A stretch of DNA of 64,000 bases from JAGQPD01 sp020426865 (GTDB lineage Bacteria > Planctomycetota > Planctomycetia > Pirellulales > Pirellulaceae). Position numbers and translations under genes: made by a program. Shown piece after piece: positions 24,300-33,165 of the stretch (positions are counted from its first letter, which is position 1; every line of letters begins with the position of its first letter). The notes beneath the pieces are model-generated. The model saw nothing but the letters and a program-made list of their open reading frames with translations, made no database searches and was not told the DNA's origin. The DNA lies in contig JAWKTN010000001.1 in assembly GCA_041399065.1 (NCBI GenBank), forward strand, positions 1,302,001-1,366,000. The letters are read 5' to 3'.

Positions 24300-27044
24300 C
24301 TAATTGCGATAGCGGCCGACCACGGCAACGAGCGTCGACGCGAAGCCAAGCAGGGCTAACGCAGTCGGTTCCGGAACCGCTGCGATTAGCGTCACTTCGC
24401 CGGTCGTATAGAGATTTCCAGTATCCCACTCCGTTCCCGCCTGGACGACAACCGCGTCGAAAGAACCGGAAGGCGTTACGCCGTGCCATTCGAAGAGTTG
24501 GAAGGACGTACCGACCAGGTCGGGCCAGCTCACGTCGTCGATTTCTAGGCTGAGTGTACCGCCCAGCGTGACGGGAACGCCGACTTGAAACGCAATCATT
24601 GAGCCCCATTGGTCGTCCTCGAACACGACACGCAGCGTACCATCGGGGGCAATCGACATCCCTTCTTCGACTAAGATGGGGATGTCGCCGATTTGTGCGT
24701 CGATCGCGCCGCCTAAGCCACGGTTCTCGTCGGAATACCACTGCGTCAGTGTGGGGGCGAAGTCCCACAATCGCATGGACTCGCCCGCACCGATATGGAA
24801 GCCTTGAATGGCGCCATTCGCTTGAATGAGGTTTTCGAAAGCGACGGGATCAAGACGAAGCCCAACTGACGCTCTCGTATCCGCTCCGCGAAGATTGGCG
24901 TTTGTGACATCCACGGACTGAGTCGAGGAATCAGCAAACACCGCGCTGCTTAGATTTGCGTATGACAGATCGACACCCGCCAACATGGCTTCTCGGAAAT
25001 CAACATCTGTCAAATTCTGCTCGGCGAGGTTCCAGCCCGAGAGGATGTTACCGCCGAGATTCAGTCCGACAAGATCGCCCTTCTGATAACTTGACGTTGA
25101 ATAGAGCTGATTCGGGGTGAAGCCTCGATGGGTGGTTCGCCAAAAACTTGCGCCGTCCACTTCTGCGTTGCTAAAATCGGCGCCCGTTAGTGTAGCGCTC
25201 GCGAAACTCGCGTTAGTGAGATTCTGCTCGGCGAAGTTCCAACCGGAGAGATCGTTGTCCGAGAGGTCAACCTCAGCGAGATCTTTCCTCTGGTAACTCG
25301 ACGTTGAATAGAACTGCGCGGCGGTGAAGCCATTCAAAGGCGAGGTTGCTCTCGAGAAGCTGGCCCCGCGAACCTCGGCGTGACTAAAATCTGTCCCCGT
25401 AAGTCGCGTATTGCCAAAGTTTGCTCCGGTGAGGTTTGTCTTCGACAGGTCCGCATGCTCCATGATTCCGCCTCGGAAACCAGCGCCTGTGAGATCTAGC
25501 CCGGCCAAGTTCCAGGTCGATAAGTCGAAACGCGAAAAGACGTTGACTCCTGAAAAGTTGATACCCGACAGATCTCCTTCCTTGTAGCTGGCCGTGGAAT
25601 AGAGCTGATTGGCAGACAAGCTGACGCTAAGATCAAGAGCAAATCCACTCCGCCCAAAGTCAGCCCCACGTATGTCAGCATCTTTAAATTCTGCATTTCC
25701 GAGGGACGCACTTTTGAAGATCGCGCCCGAAAGATTCTGCCCCGAGAAATCCCACCCGGTGAGGTCATTCTGCGTAAGGTCTAAGTCTCGGAGGTCGCGG
25801 TTTTGGTAGCTCGACGTCGAGTAGAGTTGCTCGGACGTAAAGCCGTGGTCCGTGGCGCCCTGGAACCTGCTCCCGCGTATTTCCGCCCCAGAAAAATTGG
25901 TGCCCGCCAGCGTCGTGCGGACGAAGCCGACGTTAGTGAGATTCTGCCCAGCGAGATTCCACCCCGAGAGATCGTTGACTTGAAGCACATACGATGAAAA
26001 GTCAATTGCCGAGAGGTCGCCGGCCTGGTAGCTGGCGGTCGAGTAGAGCTGACTGGCCGTGAAGCCCAGCGCCGTTGTGCTTTCTAGCTTGATGCCGCGG
26101 ATGTCCGCATCGCTGAAGTCAGCACCATCGAGTGCCGCAAGGGCGAAAGACGCGTTGCGGAGATTCTGGCCAGCGAAGTTCCAGCGTGACAGGTCATTGT
26201 ACGAAAGATCGATGCCTGAAAGGTCGGCAGCCTGATAGCTGGCTGTCGAGTAGAGCTGCCCGGCCGTAAGGCCCCGGTCTTGGGGGCCGACGGTCCGACT
26301 GAAGCTTCCGCCGCGGATGTCTGTACCGGTGAAATCGGTCCGCGTCAGCGTGGATCCGTTGAGTCCCGCGTCCGAAAGATTTTTGCCGGCAAAGTTCCAG
26401 CTCGATAGATCGTGGTAGGTCAGGCGTAGGCCCGACAGATCACCAGCAGCGTAGCTCGACGTCGAGTAAAGCTGAGTAGCGGTCAAAACATTTCTGGGAC
26501 CCGAGACGGATTCCTTCTCGAAATGCGCACCGCTGATGTTCGCGCCGGCAAGATTGGCGCCATCGAGCGTGGAGTTAGAGAAGTAGGTGTTGCTCAGGTT
26601 GGCATGCGACAGGTCGGCGTCCGTAAGCGTTGCGTGACTAATGGTTGCGTTCGACAAATCAGCGTTCGTTAGATAGGCATTGGTGAGATCGGCACTTTGT
26701 GCGTACGCGTCGCGAAGAATCGCCCCTGATAAGTCGGAGCCTGTCAGTGTCGTGCGATATAGGAACGAGTCGGAAAGGTCAGTGGTGGGTAGGTACGCCA
26801 GGCTGAGGTTCAACATTTCAGCTTTTAGCCCTGGCCCCGGATACAGCCCCGCACCGTCGGGGGCGAGGTTAATCGACTGCTGCCTCCCCAATGACGGGTC
26901 GAATGGATCGACGTATTCCCACTGGAAGATGTCGGCCTGAGCGAGAGTTGGGAATGCCCAGCAAACAAGATAAACAAGAAACACTGCACCAAAAAAGAGA
27001 CCGACGGAAACTCCGCGGACGCTTATCACGCATTTCGACATCAT
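24300..27044 (-). CDS. Secreted giant pentapeptide-repeat protein with PEP-CTERM
   Basis: 914 residues. A signal segment (GLFFGAVFLVYLVCWAFPTLAQA) precedes about 650 residues of A(D/N)LSxx-type pentapeptides, predicted to form a right-handed quadrilateral beta-helix. A longer period is superimposed: blocks of roughly 60-75 residues, each opening with QLYSTASY(Q/K) and continuing DLSGIDLS.NDLSGWN and FAGQNLTNASF, recur about eight times. A non-repeat domain (~770-880) follows, and VPEPTALALLGFASTLVAVV plus an Arg cluster forms the PEP-CTERM anchor. GAGGT six bases before the start supports 27044. Surface-anchored; partner unknown. Confidence 0.9.
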   Translation of the reverse strand: MMSKCVISVRGVSVGLFFGAVFLVYLVCWAFPTLAQADIFQWEYVDPFDPSLGRQQSINLAPDGAGLYPGPGLKAEMLNLSLAYLPTTDLSDSFLYRTTLTGSDLSGAILRDAYAQSADLTNAYLTNADLSNATISHATLTDADLSHANLSNTYFSNSTLDGANLAGANISGAHFEKESVSGPRNVLTATQLYSTSSYAAGDLSGLRLTYHDLSSWNFAGKNLSDAGLNGSTLTRTDFTGTDIRGGSFSRTVGPQDRGLTAGQLYSTASYQAADLSGIDLSYNDLSRWNFAGQNLRNASFALAALDGADFSDADIRGIKLESTTALGFTASQLYSTASYQAGDLSAIDFSSYVLQVNDLSGWNLAGQNLTNVGFVRTTLAGTNFSGAEIRGSRFQGATDHGFTSEQLYSTSSYQNRDLRDLDLTQNDLTGWDFSGQNLSGAIFKSASLGNAEFKDADIRGADFGRSGFALDLSVSLSANQLYSTASYKEGDLSGINFSGVNVFSRFDLSTWNLAGLDLTGAGFRGGIMEHADLSKTNLTGANFGNTRLTGTDFSHAEVRGASFSRATSPLNGFTAAQFYSTSSYQRKDLAEVDLSDNDLSGWNFAEQNLTNASFASATLTGADFSNAEVDGASFWRTTHRGFTPNQLYSTSSYQKGDLVGLNLGGNILSGWNLAEQNLTDVDFREAMLAGVDLSYANLSSAVFADSSTQSVDVTNANLRGADTRASVGLRLDPVAFENLIQANGAIQGFHIGAGESMRLWDFAPTLTQWYSDENRGLGGAIDAQIGDIPILVEEGMSIAPDGTLRVVFEDDQWGSMIAFQVGVPVTLGGTLSLEIDDVSWPDLVGTSFQLFEWHGVTPSGSFDAVVVQAGTEWDTGNLYTTGEVTLIAAVPEPTALALLGFASTLVAVVGRYRN

Positions 27045-27247
27045 GTTGCAACCTCAGATGTGGCTCTAGCGCGCGATCCCCTAAATGAGATCGAGAGAGG
27101 TCGCCAAGACCGGTGGGCGACCAGAGCGATGAAAGTATGGTAATCCCACGCCACGACTTGTTGGACGATTCACTTCGCTCGGCGTTGAGCGTCCGGCAGG
27201 CGACTCGACGGCCGCTAGCCGGTCAGCAAGTTGCCTTAAAACTGGTA

Positions 27248-28036
27248 CTACGCGTTGGTCATACGGCCTTCGCAATTCTTCCGCCGAGCGCGTTTAGCAA
27301 ATCCTGCAACCAGGCCACCAAGCGCGACAAGCGCTGCCGTGTTCGGCTCGGGAACCGGTGTGAAGCTGTATTGCGTCACGATCGCAAATTCGCCGAATCC
27401 GACTGGGGACTCGGCACCGCGGTCGAGCGTCCACTTCCAACTTTGGGGTCCGGTGTAGTCGAAGTTCACATCTGTAAGACTACTATTGCCAACCAAATCT
27501 GAAGTTTGACCTTCGACGATCCAGTCGACGATAAGATTTCCATCGGCTGGGTTGTAACGAAAGCTGGTGTCGAAGGGGAACACGTAGTCGAACGGTCGAG
27601 TCTCGTCTCCAGCGGGCTGTGGGTTAGTGACCGAGCCACTCCAGGGTCCATCGTAAACGAGAGTCAACGGGCTGGTGACGTTATTGGCGAAGGTGTCCGA
27701 CATGTTCGCTGGGTCGACAGATGTGACGCCTACCCGTATCTGCAATCGCTCGAAGTTCACTTGTGAACCGACGGGGACCACCGCATCCGGACGAGTCGCA
27801 ATCTTGCTCAGAAAATGCACGCCCTCTAGTTCGGTAGTGAAGACATCGGCAGCTTCAATGACTTGAAACCGGACCGGTACATCAGGTGCGGCGAGTGAGG
27901 CATCAGGTGCGTCCGAGAGTTCGTACTCCGGTGGCGAAACGACGTTGATCGTTTCGGCCGCAGCCGGGTTTGCGGTCAAGAAGGTAATCGCCGCTATTGC
28001 AGCGCACGACAGCACGTAGGAAGGACGGAGGGACAT
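27248..28036 (-). CDS. PEP-CTERM protein of unknown function
   Basis: About 262 residues. A signal peptide (YVLSCAAIAAITFLTANPAAA) leads into a beta-rich body, ending in VPEPNTAALVALGGLVAGFA and an RARRK cluster, a PEP-CTERM signal. AAAGGAG eight bases upstream fixes the ATG at 28036; six codons upstream lies only a TTG. It lies just downstream of the sigma-factor gene (114 bases), on the same strand, and upstream of the pentapeptide-repeat gene. Its expression could therefore be linked to that regulatory pair. Confidence 0.85.
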   Translation of the reverse strand: MSLRPSYVLSCAAIAAITFLTANPAAAETINVVSPPEYELSDAPDASLAAPDVPVRFQVIEAADVFTTELEGVHFLSKIATRPDAVVPVGSQVNFERLQIRVGVTSVDPANMSDTFANNVTSPLTLVYDGPWSGSVTNPQPAGDETRPFDYVFPFDTSFRYNPADGNLIVDWIVEGQTSDLVGNSSLTDVNFDYTGPQSWKWTLDRGAESPVGFGEFAIVTQYSFTPVPEPNTAALVALGGLVAGFAKRARRKNCEGRMTNA

Positions 28037-28149
28037 CAGTGAGGCTCCTTTCAACGGTGGTGTGTTACGGCGGGCTGTTCCGCCTCTACCAACCGTGCGT
28101 AGAAGTCACGCAGAATCGATCATGAAAATTGCATTAATGTTGTTCGACG

Positions 28150-28737
28150 CTAGTCGTGAGAATTCTCCATCTCGGCACGCAGCCAGGCCCGAGCGTAGGC
28201 CCATTCGCGGGTTGCGGTGGCGGTTGAGATTCCGAGTTGCTCGGCTGCCTGCTGGTTCGTCATCCCGGCGAAAAATCGGAGCTCGACAAGTTTGGCTTTG
28301 CTGGGGTGCTGGTCGCCTAGTTTGCAGAGCGCGTCGTCCAAGGCGATGAGCTTCTCGTCGCGGTCGGGGGCTTCGGCGAAGTCTGCGTGAAAATCGATGC
28401 GTTCGTGGTCGCCCCCGCGTTTCAAGGCCTGCCGATTCCGCGCGCGGTCGACCAAGATTCTCCGCATGGCTTGTGCGGCCGCGCCGAAAAAATGGCCGCG
28501 TCCGTTCCAGCAATCCGCCTGTTTGTCGCCCACGAGCCGCAGATAGGCTTCATGCACCAGGTCGGTCGCCTGGAGAGACTGACCGGGCGACTCGCTAGCG
28601 ATCCGCGCGGCGGCCAATCGCCGCAACTCGTTGTAGAGAATCGGTAGGAGTTGCGAAGCGGCGTCGAGATCTCCCGCCTCGATGGAGGCGAGAAGTTCAG
28701 AGATGTCTTTGTCGTTATCGGGTGAGTGATCCCTCAT
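28150..28737 (-). CDS. ECF-type RNA polymerase sigma factor
   Basis: 195 residues with sigma-2 elements (LQATDLVHEAYLRLVG, FFGAAAQAMRRILVDRARNR) and a sigma-4 helix-turn-helix (NQQAAEQLGISTATATREWA). This matches the planctomycete Sigma70_ECF group in which QALKRGGDHERI links the two regions. The start at 28737 overlaps the kinase stop by four bases (ATGA), implying translational coupling. There is no adjacent anti-sigma gene, so control by the coupled kinase is the most economical model. ECF sigmas next to Ser/Thr kinases are known in Planctomycetes. Confidence 0.93.
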   Translation of the reverse strand: MRDHSPDNDKDISELLASIEAGDLDAASQLLPILYNELRRLAAARIASESPGQSLQATDLVHEAYLRLVGDKQADCWNGRGHFFGAAAQAMRRILVDRARNRQALKRGGDHERIDFHADFAEAPDRDEKLIALDDALCKLGDQHPSKAKLVELRFFAGMTNQQAAEQLGISTATATREWAYARAWLRAEMENSHD

Positions 28738-31700
28738 GGCCGGGCTGCTCGTTCCTTTTCGATCACGCCCTCCCACCACGCAGAGCGGTCCACTTCATCC
28801 GGCGTCGCGCAACGGATCAGTTGCATGCCGCAGACCGCCCTCGCACCGATGATTCGTCCGTTGGCCGAGGCGGTTGAGTCACGGCAGACATCGTTCAATG
28901 TGAGACGCAATTGCCCCCGCACGTCCCACAGCTTGAGGCGATAATCGCCCCCAACCGTGACAAGCGACTCGGCCCGTCCTGATGGGTCGCGGAGGAAATG
29001 GACGTTCCGGACCGTCGCCGCATGCCCTTCAATTTCAGCGACGAGAGAAGCCGGCTCGCCCAGCTTGACCCGCCACAATGATCCCGTGTCGTCAAAGCTG
29101 CCGATTGCGAGCACCGATGAATCCGGGGCATAGTCAAGGGCAGTGATGACGTCTCGGTGATGGGTGACGACCTCATGGATTATTGTTCCGCTTTGCGTCG
29201 AGTAAATACCACAGCTTTGGAGGCTCGAATCTTGTTCGTATTGCCCGACGAGCAGGTGGGAACCGTCGGCGGTGAATCGCAGAGCATGTATGCCGCGTTG
29301 AGGCCCCACGTCGACACGCCAGAGTAATAATGGCGTCACTGCGTCAAATATTTCGATGCTGCTCGTACTCGTGCGCACCGCAGCGAATCGTCCGTCCGGA
29401 GAGATCTGGCCGCCTCCTGCGCCCTTCGTTCTTGGTTCGTAACGAAAATCGTCTGGTAGGAAGGAACGCTCTCCCGTCTCAAGGTCGATCGTGAGTACCC
29501 GGTGGTCCGACAGTCCGACAATCGCTCGCGGGACCGACAACGCAACCCAATGGATGTCTAGATCGTCGAGTTGGTGGCTAGCGACCTGCATTTGCTCTCC
29601 GCCGGTCTCCATAACGACAACGCGATCATAGAGCACATCGTCATACCAGCTTACCACGCTGGCCCCCGCGGGACCAATCGTGCCGCGGAAGGAGTTGTCG
29701 TCGAGCTCAGCGTTTGGAGAAATTAGGATGGCAGCTCTCGCACCGTCCAACGAGAGCACGGAAGCGACCGCATTGGCATCGGTTCGCAGGAGCCGGCTCC
29801 GGAGGGCTTGGGGCAATCGCCATACGCGAGCCTCGAAGTGTTGGTTTGTGCTAAGAAGCGTCCAGCCCCCGCTGGGATTTGGCGCCGCATCCAGATCGCC
29901 AACCAATCCCGAATGTCCGCGGAGCTTACCAAGTGGCGTCAGCGAGTGGGCGTCCCAGGCTACAATCGACCCGTCCCGGTTGCCGAGCATGAGCGTTTTC
30001 CCGTCGGGTGAGAAACAGACACCTCGGGCATCGTCCGAGCCTTGCAGCGAAAGCTGCGTGGTCTTGCCGGTCTGGCGATCGTAGACCTGAACGTTCTGAT
30101 GCACCCAAGCCACAAGGTCACGCGAGACCGCCACATACTTGGTCGGCGTGATCGACTCGCCTAAGAACGTAAGCGTAGGGTCAAAAGGACCATCGCCGGA
30201 ATCGGTGCGGTGAGACAAGTCCACCTGATAAAACCGACGTTTCGTGGCGACATAGAGGATGCTACTGTCTGGCGCGAACGCCAACGCGGTTGGCGCTGCT
30301 TCGAGCTTGACCGTATCAAATGGATCTGGATCGATCTTCCAGTCGCCTGTATCGCCTTCGTCGACTCGGAAGAGCGCCAGTCCATTGCTACTGGCAATTG
30401 CAAGCCAACTTCCATCAGCAGAGAAGGCGGCGCCGTAGGGATCTCCACCGAGTTGCAGCGTCCAGGCGTTCCAGGTTGACCGGTCCACGACCCGACACGA
30501 CTCCGGTTCCTTCGAAAACACCAGCCATCTGCCGTCGGGAGAAATGGCTTGCACATAGCCTTGGTGGTCCGCAGCATTCCAAGCAGGTGGGCTGAGCCGC
30601 TCCCCCGTCGTTGCATCGATCAGCAGCGATCGATCGCCGCATCCGATTAGTCCCACCCGGCCGGTACGAGACAAGGCTGCGGTGCCTCCAGTGGCGGGAA
30701 GATCAATCGCCTTTGAGGAAGCGCTCAGTTCTAACTGCGACCAGAGCAGGTACCATGCACTGTCTCGAAAGTCCTCGCCTGATTCTGCTGGGTTCCACTT
30801 GGCGACCAATTCAATCGCCCGGTCGAAGTTGTTCTCATTGTATGCTGCACCGGCCTCAAGCATTTCCAATCGATAGGTTTCAAGCAGCAAGCGACGCGCC
30901 GAGTCGGCTTCTCGACGCCTGTCGATCGCCAAAACCGCAACACCGATTAGCGCAGCAAGCAAGAGGCTCAGAAAAACAGCCGCTTGAGGCTTTCGCTTGG
31001 CGAGATACTTCTTCGCACGGTACACCGTGCTCGGACGCGCCGCCTCGACCGGCTCGCCATTGAGATGGCGGTCGACGTCGTCGGCCAGGGCACTGGCGGA
31101 TTCGTAGCGTCGTTCTCGGTTGTTGGTGAGCGCTCGCTGCACGATCCAGTCGAGTTCGCCACGTACTGCGTCTCGGAGCTTATCACGCAGCGTCCCCCGC
31201 TGCTTGGCGAGCAAGTCGCTCGTCGCCGCTGGCAGTGCGGAGAGACAGGCGGACGGCGCCGGAGAATCGACCGACTGGACAAGCCGTCGCACTTCACCGA
31301 AGCCCGCCTCTCGGAAAGCCTCCGCCGTGATCGGCGGTTGGCCCACGAGCAATTCGTATAGCAGCACGCCCAGGGAATAAACGTCGCTCCGCGTATCGAT
31401 TCCCAGGCCGCTCATCTCCGCCTGCTCCGGGCTCATATACTGCGGTGTGCCGACCATCGTTCCGTACCGAGTAAACAACGTGCGAGCGGTCAGAGGCTCA
31501 CCGAGCGCCTTGGCCACGCCGAAGTCGATTACCTTGGCGACGGGCTCCCCGTCGTGGAGCGTGATCATGACGTTGGTTGGCTTCAGGTCGCGATGAATCA
31601 CTCCCTTCTGATGAGCGTGTTGCACCGCACGGCAAACTTGTGTGAACAGCTCCAACCGCTGATAGATCGGCAAACAGCAAGCGTCGCAGTACTCCGTGAT

Positions 31701-32195
31701 ACTCTGTCCATGCACCAGTTCCATCACAAAGTAGGGCAGCCCGGATTCCGTAGCGCCGGCGTCGAAGACCTTGGCGATGTTCGGGTGGTCCATCAATGCC
31801 AAGGCCTGTCGTTCGGCTTCGAAACGAGCAATGATTTCGCGGCTATGCATGCCAGGCTTGATGACCTTCAGAGCGACCCGCTGCCGGACCGGCTTCGACC
31901 GCTCCGCCATGAAGACCACGCCAAAACCGCCTTCGCCCAGCCGCTGAAGCAGCTTGTACGGCCCAATTGAATCGCCCTCCGCGGGCCCCAGAGCCACGTC
32001 GGTTGCGATCGCTGTGCCGTCGAGAAACGGATCTTCCACTCGATGCAACCCAACCAGATGCTCGACACGGGCCATGAGCGCGGCGTTTCCGTTGCAGGCC
32101 TGCGTGAGATAGTCTGCCCGCTCCTGGGGATCAGCCAGCTCAATAGCAGCCGCGAAAATGGCTTCTTCGTTCGGCAAAGCTTGCTCGGCTGTCAT
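28734..32195 (-). CDS. Ser/Thr protein kinase with transmembrane helix and WD40 repeats
   Basis: About 1,153 residues. The kinase domain has LGEGGFGVVF (~83), ALKVIKPG lysine, HRDLKPTN (~201), DFG (~221) and GTPQYMSPEQAEMSGLGID. One membrane helix (AVFLSLLLAALIGVAVLAI, ~410-428) is followed by a long beta-propeller region with WD40-like repeats such as ARGVCFSPDGKTLMLGN and ALDYAPDSSVLAIGSF. The propeller is on the opposite side of the membrane from the kinase. AGGAG seven bases before 32195 selects this start over 32339. The last four bases overlap the ECF sigma start. Likely a sensor whose signal reaches the sigma factor; ligand unknown. Confidence 0.93.
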   Translation of the reverse strand: MTAEQALPNEEAIFAAAIELADPQERADYLTQACNGNAALMARVEHLVGLHRVEDPFLDGTAIATDVALGPAEGDSIGPYKLLQRLGEGGFGVVFMAERSKPVRQRVALKVIKPGMHSREIIARFEAERQALALMDHPNIAKVFDAGATESGLPYFVMELVHGQSITEYCDACCLPIYQRLELFTQVCRAVQHAHQKGVIHRDLKPTNVMITLHDGEPVAKVIDFGVAKALGEPLTARTLFTRYGTMVGTPQYMSPEQAEMSGLGIDTRSDVYSLGVLLYELLVGQPPITAEAFREAGFGEVRRLVQSVDSPAPSACLSALPAATSDLLAKQRGTLRDKLRDAVRGELDWIVQRALTNNRERRYESASALADDVDRHLNGEPVEAARPSTVYRAKKYLAKRKPQAAVFLSLLLAALIGVAVLAIDRRREADSARRLLLETYRLEMLEAGAAYNENNFDRAIELVAKWNPAESGEDFRDSAWYLLWSQLELSASSKAIDLPATGGTAALSRTGRVGLIGCGDRSLLIDATTGERLSPPAWNAADHQGYVQAISPDGRWLVFSKEPESCRVVDRSTWNAWTLQLGGDPYGAAFSADGSWLAIASSNGLALFRVDEGDTGDWKIDPDPFDTVKLEAAPTALAFAPDSSILYVATKRRFYQVDLSHRTDSGDGPFDPTLTFLGESITPTKYVAVSRDLVAWVHQNVQVYDRQTGKTTQLSLQGSDDARGVCFSPDGKTLMLGNRDGSIVAWDAHSLTPLGKLRGHSGLVGDLDAAPNPSGGWTLLSTNQHFEARVWRLPQALRSRLLRTDANAVASVLSLDGARAAILISPNAELDDNSFRGTIGPAGASVVSWYDDVLYDRVVVMETGGEQMQVASHQLDDLDIHWVALSVPRAIVGLSDHRVLTIDLETGERSFLPDDFRYEPRTKGAGGGQISPDGRFAAVRTSTSSIEIFDAVTPLLLWRVDVGPQRGIHALRFTADGSHLLVGQYEQDSSLQSCGIYSTQSGTIIHEVVTHHRDVITALDYAPDSSVLAIGSFDDTGSLWRVKLGEPASLVAEIEGHAATVRNVHFLRDPSGRAESLVTVGGDYRLKLWDVRGQLRLTLNDVCRDSTASANGRIIGARAVCGMQLIRCATPDEVDRSAWWEGVIEKERAARP

Positions 32196-32842
32196 GTGCT
32201 TGCTCCTGTCTTCCTGTGTCTCTCCTCCGCCAGTGCGGAAAAAGTCAGCGGATTCGATCAAGGAACTTTTATTGTGGGCGAAACAACGCGACGAATGCCT
32301 ATTGTTGCCGAATTCGAGGCATTCCTGTAGCTCCACCAACTTCTTGGGTGATCCGGCACGTAGATTTTCAGTTGCCGCGAGCCAACCTCGGAAAAACCGT
32401 TGGAGAGTACGTACAGAAATGCCAGCCGGGCAGCTGCGTTGGGTGCTGATCTACGCAAACAGAGGTGGCTTGAGGACGGCGGTGAAACCGACCGCCGTCA
32501 ATTCGGCGAAAACTGAAGTTGCTGAAGATGCATCGCCCGTCCGCTCGAAGAGATTTTGCTACGGCGCCGAGATGTCAAATCTCGGTGGCCACCTCAGCAA
32601 GTTCCGAGTTAGCGCAAAATGCTGAGGCTGGTCCATCCGCTGTGAATTAGAACTTTGTGTGATCGACGGCGGTGTGCACACGTTGCAGTAAGACCGGTCA
32701 CCCCGCCGGTATCAAATCGCGTTGAAAGCCCGCCGAATCGACAATGAAGATTCGATGAAGTTCCGGCTGACGATTCGCTCGCAGTCCTGTGCGAGCACGC
32801 CTCGCGGAAGAAATTTCTCACCCGCTACGGGCCAACTCCTGA
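32196..32842. other. Divergent intergenic region with two hairpins
   Basis: Separates the kinase (minus) from the chimeric gene (plus). Two perfect inverted repeats are visible: a 9-base stem at 32475-32499 (GACGGCGGT/ACCGCCGTC, 7-base loop) and a 7-base stem at 32567-32585 (CCGAGAT/ATCTCGG, 5-base loop). Neither is followed by a T-run. From about 32630 the duplicated leader begins. No gene is supported. Confidence 0.5.
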
Positions 32843-33165
32843 TTGCAGGATCGGCGCTTCACTCTTATGCTCCACAGATGCATCCCCACAGATATCAAGC
32901 AAATTCCACAAGGCCCGACCAGGAAACGCCGCGATGTGTGTCGACGAAATTACGATTGACGAGGTAGAAACACTGGCACACGAGGCAACAGGCCTCAGCG
33001 ATTTCGGACCGAGCCACTATCGCGATGGCCTCGACGTCTCTCTGGAATCACTCGTCGTCGATGGCCCCATGCACGAGGAGGGAGTCCGCATCATGCGCGA
33101 CCTCTTGGTGTTGCGGCTTTCGACTCGGCTCAAATGGACTGAATGGATCGCAAAGCACCCGGAAA
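32630..33165 (+). repeat. Dispersed direct repeat, copy B (leader and sulfotransferase-like 5' end)
   Basis: Second copy of the segment at 20755-21290, same orientation. The non-coding leader is closer to copy A than the later coding bases are. Sulfotransferase similarity continues at protein level to about 33195 (RLKW..W...HP.I) and then stops, just before the PAPS-binding loop would be encoded. Confidence 0.85.
32843..32871 (+). promoter_or_regulatory. Sigma-70-type promoter of the chimeric gene
   Basis: TTGCAG at 32843-32848, a 17-base spacer and TATGCT at 32866-32871. It is the conserved equivalent of the sulfotransferase promoter at 20983, with one change in the -10 box. It would place the start of transcription about 55 bases before the ATG at 32934. 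Confidence 0.55.
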
